DNA of 64,000 nt from Prunus persica (taxonomy: Eukaryota > Streptophyta > Magnoliopsida > Rosales > Rosaceae). Within the stretch, counting starts at the first letter, position 1. Each line of letters opens with the position of its first letter. The notes below the pieces were generated by a model. It was given only the letters and a program-made list of their open reading frames with translations, was not told the origin of the DNA and did no database searches. A program made the position numbers and the translations under genes. Positions 36,012 to 47,672 of the stretch are shown here, piece by piece. Location of the stretch: the NCBI RefSeq assembly GCF_000346465.2, contig NC_034011.1, forward strand, positions 5,112,440 to 5,176,439. Reading direction: 5' to 3'.

Positions 36012-36503
36012 TTAGGCTATCTGAGTTTAACAGTGAAAGTCCATGCATAATCCTGTTTATCAGATGCATGATCCTTTTTCTTGTTGCCTACTTTGACATC
36101 ATAAGAAACAGTTAATCAGTAATTCGGCATGATCCAAAATTTGTGCGATGACTGCAAACTCAAAAAAAAAAAAAAAAAAAAAAGGGAAGAAAAAGAAGAA
36201 AAAAATTATGGCATAAAATCTCACCCTTGGAACTCAAAAGCTCATATGTGCAACTCTAGAGTACAAAACATGCTACAACCCTGCTTTTAGAAAATTTACG
36301 AACTGCTGCTGCTGCATTGTGCTTGTTGAGGTGCTGAATGAAATCTCTTGGAAACAATTAAATCCACAAATTGAATCATATTAGAATAAAAATGGGTGGT
36401 AAATGGAGATACACATAATAATATTGGAACTAAAAGTTAGTGTTGAGATTTTTTTAAAAGTGCTTTTGGAGATTGATCTCCAAGACACAAAAAGAATTTC
36501 GTG

Positions 36504-36577
36504 CGACCACAGTGGGAGTCGAACCCACGACCTTTTGATCCGAAGTCAAACGCGCTAATCCACTGCGCTATGCGGTC
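36504..36577 (-). tRNA. tRNA-Arg, anticodon TCG
   Basis: The minus strand folds as a complete tRNA. The acceptor stem GACCGCA pairs with TGTGGTC (one G-U) and a G discriminator follows. The D arm holds AGCGCAGTGGATTAGCGCG. The anticodon stem TTTGA/TCAAA carries the loop CTTCGGA, so the anticodon is TCG for CGA arginine codons. The T arm is GTGGG-TTCGACT-CCCAC. There is no intron and CCA is not encoded, as usual for nuclear tRNAs. T residues downstream (TTTCTT) could terminate Pol III. Confidence 0.95.
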
Positions 36578-36579
36578 TT

Positions 36580-37020
36580 CCTGTGAGAGTTTAACGTTTT
36601 GTGTTATATATTATTCTTTTGAACAACAACGAGCTGTTTGTTTTGAAATAAAAAGTTAAATAAGAGTTAATTATCCCTCTTGCAGTTTTTTTTTTATTTA
36701 AAAATTTTGAACTTGCCACTACACGTGGCATAAAGTGAAGGGGAAGGCAAGAAGGGAGGTAGCTAGCACTACGGTACATTCAGTCTTCATAATCTCGATC
36801 CAGTGATGAATGGGCCTGTAAACCGGTCGAAGATGGAGCGGAGCACCTGAAATATGTCTCAACCAAATTTTAAAAATTTCCAACCCGATCTGATCTAAAA
36901 CAACTAGATCCATATATGATTTGTTGAATTATCCAATACTGGATCCGAATTCTTTTATGTCATACATACAAATAATTGAAAAATATTTTTATTTATTTAA
37001 AAAATTCACAAGATTGTTAC
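36580..37020. other. intergenic, no gene seen
   Basis: AT-rich flank of the tRNA gene. No coding, RNA or complete repeat signal beyond T runs. Confidence 0.5.
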
Positions 37021-37033
37021 ATATGCATATATA

Positions 37034-37434
37034 CAGAGAGCTTCCATTGAGGGATCCCTCAAATAAGCTTATTTGAGGGACACTCCTTGTAGGCCCCACT
37101 CCGGATTGTATTTCACTAATCCAAACCGTCTATTTTGTAGATACTCATTCAAAGATCATCCCTACAAAAAATTACTTGAATCCGATATCATTTGACCACT
37201 CAATTAAGTTATTGAAATTTTAGCATTTTCTTGAAGTACTGTGTTCATTGATTTTGTAAGACACAATTGGATGTCGAAACGGTTTCCGATTTGTCTAATT
37301 TTTTGTTAGGATGATCTATGAATGAAGACCTAAAAAATAGATGGTTTGGATCATTGGGAAAAAAATTGTAGGGTACCCTAAAGGGCGTCCCTCAAATAAT
37401 TTTATTTGAGGGATCCCTCAATAAAAGGGGACTG
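37034..37434. mobile_element. MITE, 401 bp, 10-bp target duplication
   Basis: The ends CAGAGAGCTTCCATTGAGGG and the complement of CCCTCAATAAAAGGGGACTG are inverted. Each end also holds its own small palindrome (TTGAGGGATCCCTCAA). Both sides carry TGCATATATA (37024-37033 and 37435-37444). A 9-10 bp duplication fits the Mutator-like class. The flank is AT-rich, but TGC is shared, so chance is less likely. No coding capacity. Confidence 0.75.
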
Positions 37435-37746
37435 TGCATATATATATATATATTAAGTAACTACAAATAAAATAAAATGAAATATATGTTATATCATATC
37501 GGATCGGATTAGACAAGATCCAAATTTGTTCCATTAACTTAACGGGTTAACGAATTCGAAATATAATCGGATTATGTCACCAAATCCATCTCCTATTAAT
37601 TACATCGAATTCAGATCAAAATTCGATCCATTGATTGTAATTTTGGGGCTTCTTTCTCTCTATTATTTCTGGAAGTAGATTGCCTCGTGTAAGAACTTAC
37701 TAGCGCTGCAGCTTATTTGTTTTATTTTTGTGGTTAGTAGTTTATA

Positions 37747-38084
37747 GGGTTATTTGTAGCAATGGTCCTTCAATTATACTCGTAATTACATTTTGATCAC
37801 TCAACTCTAAAAATAGTTACAGAGGTCACTCAATTATGTATTGTGTTACACCATTGCTACAGATAACCCTTATTTATTTATTTTTTGTTATTTTGTTTTT
37901 ATAAATATTTGGAATGAATTTCCAAGTTACCCCTGCATTTAACGGAAAAATAGACAGACTTGACGAAAGGGACTAGAAATGCAACACCGTACATAATTGG
38001 GGGACCTTTGCATATATTTTTGGAGTTAAGTGACCAAAATGTAACTACGGGTATAATTCAGGGACCATTACTACAATTAATCCT
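37747..38084. mobile_element. MITE, 338 bp, 8-bp target duplication
   Basis: About 60 bp at the left (TTATTTGTAGCAATGGTCCT onward) is the inverted copy of the right end, where the complement reads TTAATTGTAGTAATGGTCCC. AGTTTATA flanks both sides (37739-37746 and 38085-38092). The long TIRs and the 8-bp duplication suggest an hAT- or Mutator-derived MITE. No coding capacity. It ends 310 bp from the 3' end of the thymidylate kinase gene. Confidence 0.78.
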
Positions 38085-38393
38085 AGTTTATATGAGTGTC
38101 CTCATGGCTAAATTTGTAGTTCCTTCACCAAAAACTGTCACGTTTACAATCAAATTCATTCAAGCAAGCAAATTTGCAATCTCATCTATTTCAGTCAAAA
38201 GCTTAGTGTGATCCAGTAATAAGATAAGCCCTGTTTTGCTGTTAATGGATAAGAAAAACTGAATCTAATTTTGAAATGCAAGATTTATAAAGTTACAATC
38301 AGAGATGAAATACTCGAAAGATAACAATCGGCATAGCTCACTAGTATACATGCATTCAACCCTGGAAAAGATGCATGCGTCTCCCCAAGAAAA

Positions 38394-39221
38394 TTAACAA
38401 GACCAGAGACATGAGAGGGGTTTCCCTTCTTGGCATGTTTTTACACAATCCAATACCATCTCTTGCAAATGTTCCTCAATGTCCTCCATCGGCGAACAAG
38501 CATCTATGATCTGCATCAGGCAAAAAGAATTACGATATCCAAGTAACTCAACTCACCAGAAAAAAAATTATGCTTCAAATGCAAACCAAAGTTTTTTTTG
38601 ACAGTGTTGCAGGCTAGGCTTAGTTGTTTCATGATTAAAGTTTGAACAGGTACTGCAATGAGCCTGAATTTGGTTAATATAAAATTACTACCAACTTACA
38701 GCATCACTTCAACATAAATTGTGTACACAATCATCAGATAATGGCAGTCCGGCCAGCATAGATGTTATATATTTCAAATTAGCGTTTGTCGGAAAACAGA
38801 AGAAAATGTGATATCAGGAAAAGAAATTGGGTTTGGCATTACACCTCCATCTATGCTCTTGTCTGAGTCACTTCATTTTATTCTTTTTTTATGAACAAAC
38901 ATTCAATTTTCTATTTAACTGCCACCACAGGAAAAATAGATTCAATACTGTTCTTTCTAGTACCAAATTAAAAGTTGCGTTAAAAATTGCATCATAACCT
39001 TAAGCCAATCTCTGAGTTCTTTATCGCAATTTAAGAATGGATGAATGAACTACCTTCCAAGTGGGACCACGGAGGACCTGATAGTTTTGGCCAACCTTCT
39101 TTTGAAACTCAAGCTGCTCATATCTCTCACCTCCGTAGCCTCCTCTTTCAGCAGCTTTCTGACATTTATAATTTCAGTTCAAAATAGGGAAAAAGATTAC
39201 TACTTCCATCTTATTTTCATG

Positions 39222-39269
<48 letters not shown>

Positions 39270-40990
39270 GGGCATAGCACAAACACCTTAAAATTTCAGC
39301 AGTTAGCCATAAAGGCATAAAGGGCCAACAATATACATTGTTTCTTTATTTCTTCTTTTTTTGGTCAATATTGTTTCTTTATTTTGAGAAGCTATTAACT
39401 ATGCAAAATTAATGCGTATCCCAGAAATTTCTTTTGAGGATATGTCAGACCATATAAGCTATTAAATGTGAAAAATTGGGTCACAGAAGATATGGGTTAA
39501 GTCATCATGCGTTTCTTCCCTAATATTCACTGCAAACATTAGAATGACTACTTACTTCAGGTGGTATGTCAAGGTACACTACAAGATCTGGAGCCAATAA
39601 CCCAATCTCCGGAGCCTACAAAAGTACACTTCGTTGTTTTTAAATTCCATCAGATAGAGAAGATAAACAACATTAGGGGTAAAAAGAAAAAGCATTTCAT
39701 CACCTTGCACCACGAAATATCAAGCCCCTTGGCAGATGAAAAGGCCACCCCTGAATAAGAATAACGGTCAACAACAAGGGTGATTCCACTTTTCAATTTG
39801 CTTTCCATTAATGATCTGCAGAAACATTATAGAATATTTAGTACAATAGTACAATGATTTGTGACAACCTCATTCTTCATCCAAGAATGGAAACCCAAAC
39901 TAAGGAAACATTGTAGTCTGCCCTTACTCACTAGATGTTTCAGTTTAACTTGTAAGTTAAACATAACATGGAAACACCTCAAAATATCTCTTTTCTAAAG
40001 TAGGCATTATTGAAATACTAAGATTTTAAGTTTATTTAATTTAATACAAATCCGAATTTCTGTGGCACAAAAAATACAGGACAAAGACGAAGAAACAAAT
40101 ACTATTTTCTCGCCTATTTACTACATCCTGCAATCATACATTGGTCTCATGTTTATAGATTGTAGCCAGGGACCTGAGAATCTAACTGCGGAATACATGA
40201 GGTTACTGACACATTTGATGTAAACAAGCACCCGGATCTGTAAAAACAATGAATGCCCATAAAGACTAGAAGCCAACAGAAACAAAAATATCAATCTCTT
40301 GTTCCGCACTACTGCTTACATATGTGCTTATGATTTCATTTACACATTTTATTGATCACTATGCTGCGTTGGTTTCTCAACTCAAAACAGAAGCTGAATT
40401 ATATTAGGTTCTTAAACCAGACTGTTACACAAGTCAATCATTAAAAAAGAAATATCACACACGCATTGCCCTGACATCAATTAAAAACTAAAACAACAAT
40501 CAGAATAAGTGCAATTTCTCTTCCCTGTTATAGAAAACCTCACAAGCAGCGTATATCATGTTGCAAAGAATAACACAACAAACCTCTTCTCCCAACGGTT
40601 GGCGCTAAAGAGTAGATGGATTGTATGATCATCCAGTTGTGATTTGTTGGAAAGATAAGAAGATATCATTTGCCCAACACTTGTAGTTCTGTCAGGAAAC
40701 CGCCACAATTCAGCTGAATGCCCTAACTTCTCCAAGTTTGCAACTAGTCTAGTGGACTGTGTGGTCTTCCCACAACGATCCAATCCTTCGAGAACAACCA
40801 AGGCACCTCTTGAATCCTCCTTGCCACCTCTTAGGCTACAGGTGTGATTATTATTTGCCATTTGAATCCTCCTGATAAAAAACTTGTGGGGAAAGTTCAA
40901 TGACCTTCGCACCGCTCCAGCTCCAAAATTCCTAGAGAAGCAAATGCACTCTATTACCATTTCTGAAACCAACCATGCTTTACAATTCAT
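38394..40990 (-). CDS. TMPK: thymidylate kinase (dTMP kinase)
   Basis: Five exons on the minus strand, 40990-40584, 39815-39704, 39615-39556, 39158-39054 and 38510-38394, join in frame to 266 residues. The P-loop is [11 protein letters not shown] (residues 68-78). The [10 protein letters not shown] motif is in exon 2 and the [14 protein letters not shown] lid region in exon 4. The enzyme converts dTMP to dTDP with ATP, an essential step to dTTP. Two starts are possible. The first ATG at 40990 adds 43 basic, Phe/Arg-rich residues that look like a mitochondrial presequence. The second at 40861 (MANNNHTC) gives a 223-residue cytosolic/nuclear form. Arabidopsis TMPK is known to make long and short forms. 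A leader exon with a CAAG/GTAAGC donor lies near 41420. Confidence 0.95.
39226..39267. repeat. (AT)n microsatellite in a TMPK intron
   Basis: An uninterrupted AT run of about 42 bp lies in the intron between exons 3 and 4. It is likely polymorphic. Confidence 0.9.
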
Positions 40991-41607
40991 TTTATTTATT
41001 TTTTAGAAAATGCAGAAGTTTGAATTTCAGGACATAAAAACCAAAAAGACACGAATTTTATGTTTTATTTCTCTTCCTTTTCCTCAATTTCTCAGCAATC
41101 CAAACTGACGCAGGGAAGTATCTCCAGGAAAGAAGTAAATAAAAATGTATGAAGATCAAGAGTTCAGAATTCTTACAAAGCCTTGCCAACTGTGAGGTAA
41201 GAAGTATGGGTCATATCCCTTACAACCTATAAACTGGGAAAAAAAAAAAAGGAAAAAAAACGAATAGAATTCACCAAAAAAACTTATCGACAGTGACGAT
41301 TTTGATAATTGTAAACTTAGCTTGATATTGGTTCATCTTCTTTAGTCAAAGCACCAATATTTTTCATTTTCTAAAGCGAAAATGAAGAATGGAAAAAGCA
41401 GGATAAAAAGGAAAGCTTACCTTGAGCGATTTGGTTATCTTCTTCTAAAAAAAAGCTATTTGCCCTTCTCTGCGATCAGAATGTCAGAACAAATGCTAAG
41501 GAAAACCCTAAACTAGGAACTTGCTGTTCTGTGTGATTTCGCCGGGCAGTAAGTAAGCCGCCGATCGAGGAAGCACTTCTTTTTGTTATTCATTTTTTTC
41601 ATAAATC

Positions 41608-41994
41608 GTATAGCCGGGCGGCTATACACTCTAAATCTAATAATATATCTTTAAACCGTATTGCCGCTCGGCTATACTGGGGTCTTTTTTTGTAACGTGA
41701 ATAGTATAGCCGCTCGGCTATACTAGGGCCCCTTTTTTATAAATAAATAGTATAGCCCCGCGGCTATACTGATGTCCCTTTTTTATTAAAAAAAAGTATA
41801 ATAAGGGCCTTTAAAAAAAAAATATAAATATATAGCCGCACGGCTACACTGAGGTTTTTTTAAAAATGTATAGCCGTGCGGCTATACTAGGGTCTTTTTC
41901 CAGTAACTTTTATAGCCTCTCGTCCATACCATTGTCTCTTTTTTAAAACAGCAGGGTCTTTTTTTAAGTAACTTGTATAGCCGTGCGGCTATAT
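41608..41994. repeat. palindrome array C between TMPK and SYS1
   Basis: Palindromes start at 41608, 41658, 41704, 41750, 41830, 41868, 41910 and 41975. The early step is 46-50 bp; wider steps hold worn copies (for example near 41795 and 41945). Centres are gg, ct, ct, cg, ca, tg, tc, tg. Four copies keep the left arm GTATAGCCG exactly and five keep the right arm CGGCTATAC. Spacers are typically (T)AGGGTCTTTTTT, unlike array A. The array begins under 100 bp upstream of the probable TMPK transcription start. Confidence 0.88.
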
Positions 41995-41999
41995 TGGGG

Positions 42000-42700
42000 T
42001 ACTTTGTTTTATTTTCATACTTTCTAAATATAATAATATATTGAGTTTTTATCATAAATTGTCCATGAGGTTTGTCAAATTATCCCCTTTTATCCTTTAT
42101 GTTTTTTATTGACATTATTGGTCTTTTATGTTATGCCTCACACATCAAACTGGTCCTAACGTGAGGTTTCGTCAAAATTTCTATTAAATTGATGACGTGG
42201 CATGCCACATGAATTAAACAATATATATTAAACTGAAAAATCATTAGAAAATAATAGAAATTAAATTGATTAATGACCAAAACGTGTATTATAACATGTT
42301 TATTCATTTGGATGGAGTATTAGAGACAGTCTGATTCTTGAGTTCCATCCCTTTGTATTATACGAAATTAAAACGTATGTTTGGGATTGAGCCCAAAATC
42401 TAAGAAACATCGTCATAATATAGTAGGAGTAATCATTTAAAGAGCTTTTACTAAAATCAAATTAAAGAAAATATGCAAAATTGCTACCGCTTTTATAAGA
42501 GTAGTTGATCTCATACACATTGCTTGTCAGTGATTTATAGTGATAATAAAATATAAAGTTGTATCATTGTTCAAATAGGAAACTAGTGAAATTAACCCAA
42601 AAAAAAAAAAAAAAGAGACTAGAAAATTGGAAAAAGGAAAGAGGACAAAAAGGAAATTTAGAAAGAATATTTATTTATTTATTTATTTATAAATAAAAAA
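42000..42700. other. TMPK-SYS1 intergenic, repeat-derived
   Basis: Beyond array C the stretch TTGTCCATGAGGTTTGTCAA near 42058 has the look of a dispersed plant repeat, with GATGACGTGGCATGCCACAT near 42193. A (TTTA)n microsatellite lies at 42669-42691 and a poly-A at 42598-42614. No gene. Confidence 0.45.
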
Positions 42701-42714
42701 GGGAAAGAAGAATT

Positions 42715-43422
42715 GCCAGCAGTCTCTCTGTTCTCATGCGTTGGGCAATTAGCTCGCATCTTCTCTACAGACGAATATATCATTAATTCCTTAAACAGAG
42801 AAACACATACACACTGCACAACAAGAGGCTTCCTCAGAGAGATTCTGCAATTTTCATCGCCGATCTCTCAACGGTCAGCTTCTTCATCTGCATCCTTCTC
42901 GATCTAGGTTTTCCAATTCTTCTTCTCCTTACACAATTCCTTTTGTTCGATTTCAAATTGAATCTTCCAGCAGACGTTTGATTTCGTACGAATTCCAAAT
43001 AGGTATTCTATTTCTAATTTTCTTGAGAAAATTTTCGACTTTTTGGTTATTTTTCTACTGGGAAAGTTCCCTGGATTCTAGTTTCGTTGTATTCAGATCC
43101 AAATTTATGTTCGACATGGGTTTCAACTCCCGTTTCAGTTACACGAATATTAGAGCAGAGTCCTGAATTTTCATGAAATCAGATTGATTTTTGGTTTCAA
43201 GCTTGCGGATTAAGCATTGGGCAATTGGGAACCACTGTACAGCTCAGAGGGTGCGAAGGTGTGGCTCTCGTTGTTCTAAAATTGCAAACTTGGGTTTAAC
43301 TTTGATTGTTGCGAGCACTTGAGGTGTGAGTATTTCATGCTTTGGGAGAACTCTGAGTGATTTGAGAGTTTTAAGGAGCTCCGGTTGTGTGGCAAATTGG
43401 CAATAGGTTATTGTAGTAGACA
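42715..43422 (+). other. SYS1 leader, probably with 5' UTR intron
   Basis: CT-rich sequence from about 42720 to 42906 resembles a plant leader exon. A possible acceptor GGCAATAG lies 16 bases before the ATG at 43423. The splice structure is not certain. Confidence 0.4.
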
Positions 43423-45163
43423 ATGTTCTATGGTACATTGGTATGGGACCCCTGGCTCATTGTTGTCCAAATTGTGTGCCTTCAATGTTTGTATTATCTC
43501 ACTCTTGGGTTCTTCTTGTCAATTCTTGTTGGGACTCGCGTGTCCCGAATGAGCCTCGTGTATTTCTTTGACTATGCTACTCTCACTGTCTCCACGGTCA
43601 CTGGGTGGTGCGTCATTGCTTCGTTTATGCTCAGTGCACTTGCAGGGTGAGAATCCCATTCTACTTCTCTTTTCAATTGCAGTCCAATTTGATTTTGTTG
43701 TGTTTTCCATCTGGTTGGGTGTATGCCTCTAATTGAGTTTTTATTGTAAGAACATAAAGTGGGAATCCGTTGTAAATTTATATTTATTTTCTGTTTATAA
43801 ATGCAGAGCTCATTAAGCTTCTGTGAATTGTGACTTATCAAAGTTAAAAAAAGAAAAAAGAAAAAGAAAAAAGAGTGTGAATTGTTAACACAGAATTCAA
43901 AATGCCAACTTCAGGAGTTCAGATAAATCTATCTTTTTCTCTGGTCGAACAAGAGTTTACATAACTTGGCCGTCTTATTGTTTACAGCGCTGGATATCTG
44001 CTTCTTCTGATTGAGAGGGCAAAGAAGTGCTTAGATTTTTCAGCCACCGTCTACATTGTACATCTCTTTATATGCATTTTTTATGGGGGTTGGCCTTCCT
44101 CAATAACATGGTGGGTTGTGAATGGTACTGGAATTGCAGTGATGGCTCTGCTGGGTGAATATCTCTGCATTAGACGTGAACTGAAGGAGATCCCTATAAC
44201 ACGATTTCGTTCAAGTAAAATTCTTTCCCCCTTTAATATGTTAACTAACTAGCTAGAAGTACATAACATAAAATTTTCATGTTTTACTGTTTTGTATGAT
44301 AGTTGCTGCCTTGCTGAAATTTCATTTGGTTAAAGTTTGGGTTCTAAAAAAGAACCTGTTTACATAGACTACATACAAAACTAATGCTTAAAAACAATTA
44401 GAAAACTAACCTGTTTTGGATGGTCATGTCAAGGTCGTGCCGTAGTCAAGCTATGGGTTGAGATAGGAATAGGAGGTCTTGGCCCACATCTTGACACACA
44501 TCGACCCTATCTTTGTTCTTTCAAGTCCAAAACCGGTTAATTTTCTAACTTTTTTTTAAATGAAAAGGGTTAGTTTTCTGATGGGCCTGTGCAAGCAGGC
44601 TATTTTGTGAAGAAACCCTTAAATTTATTTTGGGGCCAATCTTGTTTGTCAAGTATTTCATTTGGTACACAGTGTCTTTATGCATTTCTGCATCTTTGAG
44701 TGTATGCATCAGGAACTTGCAGTCCGTTCTTCTTATTTGTTAGTTTTTTCATTAAAAAAAAAAAAAAAACTCTGTTTATGCCTAAATGAAAAGAAAATGC
44801 TTAATACTGATGCTCTGCCCTAAAATGCCTGATTATTCATGGGCTTACTGACACGTGCAAGAGGACCTTTCACACCACAAATACACTGGGATTTAGACTT
44901 TGACATTCATGTATATAATTTTGGCTGATCTTGTATTTTCTGGGTGATTGTCAACGTTGGACCCTTGTGGGTTTATCAGACATTTGACCCTAAGATAGTT
45001 ATTTAGTATTATGGGTTATGCTTCAGTTGGTAAAAACTTTATATGTAGAATTAAGAATTGGGCGAAGTGATTGGATGATATTGGATGATTGCCTCTTTTC
45101 CTCTCTGCTGACATCGTTATATCTACAAAATTAATTTGGAACTATCCCTGTGCAGATGTTTGA
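43423..45163 (+). CDS. SYS1: Golgi-localised SYS1 family protein
   Basis: Three coding exons, 43423-43646, 43988-44214 and 45156-45163, join in frame to 152 residues, the usual length. The start MFYGTLVWDPWLIVVQIVCL, the central ISTVTGWCVIAS-like stretch and GEYLCIRRELKEIPITRFRS match the family closely. Four hydrophobic segments are visible (about residues 12-35, 55-75, 82-108 and 112-130). SYS1 is a Golgi membrane protein that in other eukaryotes recruits the ARL3/ARFRP1 GTPase for trans-Golgi trafficking. The last coding exon holds only 8 coding bases and yields the conserved end RSNV. The gene diverges from TMPK. Confidence 0.95.
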
Positions 45164-45800
45164 CTGATGAGAAACTCGACAGGCAAGAACACACATTCTT
45201 GTGGGGTTTAGTGGCTATTTTTTTCGTTGCTGTGGAGGAGCTTCTGGGATAAGCTCATGAATACCCAATTCAATCTGTTATGAGATCAACCACCTTATTC
45301 CGTGGATTCTTTTGTCTATGCTGGTGGCAGTTACCTGAGAACAAGTGTAAAGTTTGACACAGTGCTTTAAATGATGGGAGGTTTGAGCACATGAGACTAG
45401 GTATGCATTGTGTTAGGAGAATCTTAATGTACAATTTTAGGTGGTTTTAAGTAGAGCAATGGTTACTGTGCTTCTGATATCATTGTCCCCCTTTTTTTAA
45501 AATTTATTTTTATAAATACGCCATGTCAATTCAGTTTTCATTATTCCTATTTTTTATTATAAGCTGAATGGTTTCAATTACTGTTATGAATTGGTAATTA
45601 TTTTGTGTGATCAGACTCTGTTGTAGGATCTGCAAACTGAAATTTTCATACAGAAATGCTTTTTAATATTGCTCAATCTTGAGTTTAATTGAACAAGAAT
45701 CAGCTCAATTGACAGGGATGTGTAGGGCTCAAATACGTGTCTTGTAAATTTTAATTGTCTAGTTTATTTCCTGGTTGTTGTTTGTATAACTCCTTGTGAT

Positions 45801-45830
<30 letters not shown>
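45164..45830 (+). other. SYS1 3' UTR and (CT)n microsatellite
   Basis: The trailer follows the stop at 45161-45163. A (TC)n run occupies about 45804-45833. The transcript end is not fixed. Confidence 0.45.
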
Positions 45831-45833
<3 letters not shown>

Positions 45834-45835
<2 letters not shown>

Positions 45836-46680
45836 GTTATGTCTTTTGTTGTAAATACTCCATACCGCTGAACTGTCATAGTTACTCTAGTTCACATCAG
45901 GAAATTGTTATACTGGAAGAAAGTTTTATCTGAGAATTATGTATATTACAAGTAAAGAGTACATCTGATACATCTGAATTGGGAAACCTTCCCAAGTTGG
46001 ACACGCTATGGGTTACTTTGGTGAATGATTTCGACATACTGGTCTATTGAAAGATAGATATCTTTGTATTGAGAAATCAAATGATCCAATGTAAAATTGC
46101 TCTCTCATAGCAGTCCATCGACTTTGTACTTGCATGCTAAAATGGAATATTAAAGTGCATGAATTCACCATTTTTGTGGTAGTTTAAGACAAAATTTTCC
46201 TGTCATTCTTGCTAATAGTGCTCGAGGGTTGGCTGGAATATTAGAGTCCTGCCAATTCTTCGTTTTAGAGGAGATATTTTTGGGGTCAGTTTGAAGTGGC
46301 CTTTGGATGATGGGCTTCAAAGCATTGAAAAGAACTTGGATTTCATTGAGTGGTTCCACCAATCTATTGCAGTAGTAGACATAAGCTTTCTTCCTGATGC
46401 ATGTGCTCATATGCAGTCTTTGTAGGGACCATATTTTCCAGTCAACTCATGCACTGCATTTTTCAACCCCAAGCTCAATATCAGTAAGGATCATGATCTT
46501 TTCATAAAGCTGACTCTCTGTGCACCACCATTGTTGTTGCCTCGGCATAAAAGTCTTCTAGTGTACCCTTGCATAACATTTGCTAGTGCGGTTATTGGCG
46601 CATCATATATTCTCTGTTCACCGCCTTGGAAATCGAATACTGGCTTTTACTGTTACTAATTCACATGGGTGGGGTAAGAG
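45834..46680. other. intergenic, no gene supported
   Basis: The base composition at 46165-46620 is less AT-biased than its surroundings and a minus ORF of 81 codons is open there (46165-46410). I recognise no family and find no splice framework, so I leave it as non-coding or a possible long non-coding RNA. Confidence 0.4.
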
Positions 46681-46682
46681 TT

Positions 46683-46969
46683 TATTTATATATAAAGTAA
46701 AAGACAGATAATGATAAAATATTCAAAATGCCAGCAAATACCTTGATTAATGGAAACATTAAGAATTGAAATTATTAATTAAATAAGGATAATATGGTAA
46801 ATTTATACTTTTTTATATTTTAAAAAATTAAAATTAAAAGAAAAATTAGATAATGGATCCTATTTTTATGGAACATAACTACCCATTATCTTTTTTAATT
46901 CTAAAATAAATTTTTAAAAAATAATAATAAAGTCTCCTGCAGGCGCGGAAGCGCGTGCAGAGTGGTTAG
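46683..46969 (+). mobile_element. Helitron-like short element, worn copy 1
   Basis: The start TATTTATATATAAAG matches the TCTATATATATAAAG start of copy 2 with two changes. The body (AAAATATTCAAAATGCCAGC, then AATGGAAACATTAAGAATTG) is shared with copies 2 and 3. The end has a hairpin, CTGCA-GGCGC / GCGCG-TGCAG with a GGAA loop (46937-46960), five bases before TTAG, followed by T. A hairpin just before CTRR is the Helitron 3' signature; here C has become T. Confidence 0.6.
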
Positions 46970-47217
46970 TACTTTATAATATGAGTGGATTGCTAATGCT
47001 GCGTGTTACGGTCACCTTAAAATTACTCGAAATGAACCCCAAACTAAACTAATATTTACCAAACATGGAAATGTGGAGCCTCGATCCCTCAAAACATACA
47101 CATCCATATTATTTTTGTTTCAGAATAAATTTGTGAATAAATTTGGTCAATTGATTAATGATGTGGCTTTGCTTCCTCTTTTTATTCATTTATGTTCCTT
47201 TCCTCTTTCTTTTATTG

Positions 47218-47221
<4 letters not shown>

Positions 47222-47251
<30 letters not shown>
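47222..47251. repeat. (AT)n microsatellite
   Basis: About 15 AT units upstream of the SULTR3 3' end. Confidence 0.9.
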
Positions 47252-47254
<3 letters not shown>

Positions 47255-47672
47255 ACATAACAGGGTTCTCTTTTCCCAAATACCATCTTTCCCAACCATT
47301 GTCTCTACATGGATCCAAAACTAGGATCTTGAACTCTCATCAAGATCAGATACTGTGACTGGACCTACATATCGTTACCTTTTTTAATCTGAATTTACTT
47401 GTCAAGTTCCTGCATCCCATTTGTATATACTTAAGCAGTTAGCGCTCATAATATCTTATTGTTAAGATTGAAGAACTTGGACCAAAAACTTCAAAATTTC
47501 TTAATTTAAAACGAAATGATTCTTTGCCTTGGATTCCCTACAAAAAGGGAAAAAAAGAAAGGAAAAACCGCTGGCCTCACTAGAGCTCTTCCTAGACTGC
47601 TGAGGCAATGCAGAGTTAGTCATATCCCTATATACTTCTCCTTCCATTGTCCAACTGAAGCCCTTTAGGAAG

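Noticed and set aside
46165..46410. Minus ORF of 81 codons
   Set aside because: There is no recognised family, no splice context and no conserved motif. Chance is likely in a stretch of moderate GC.
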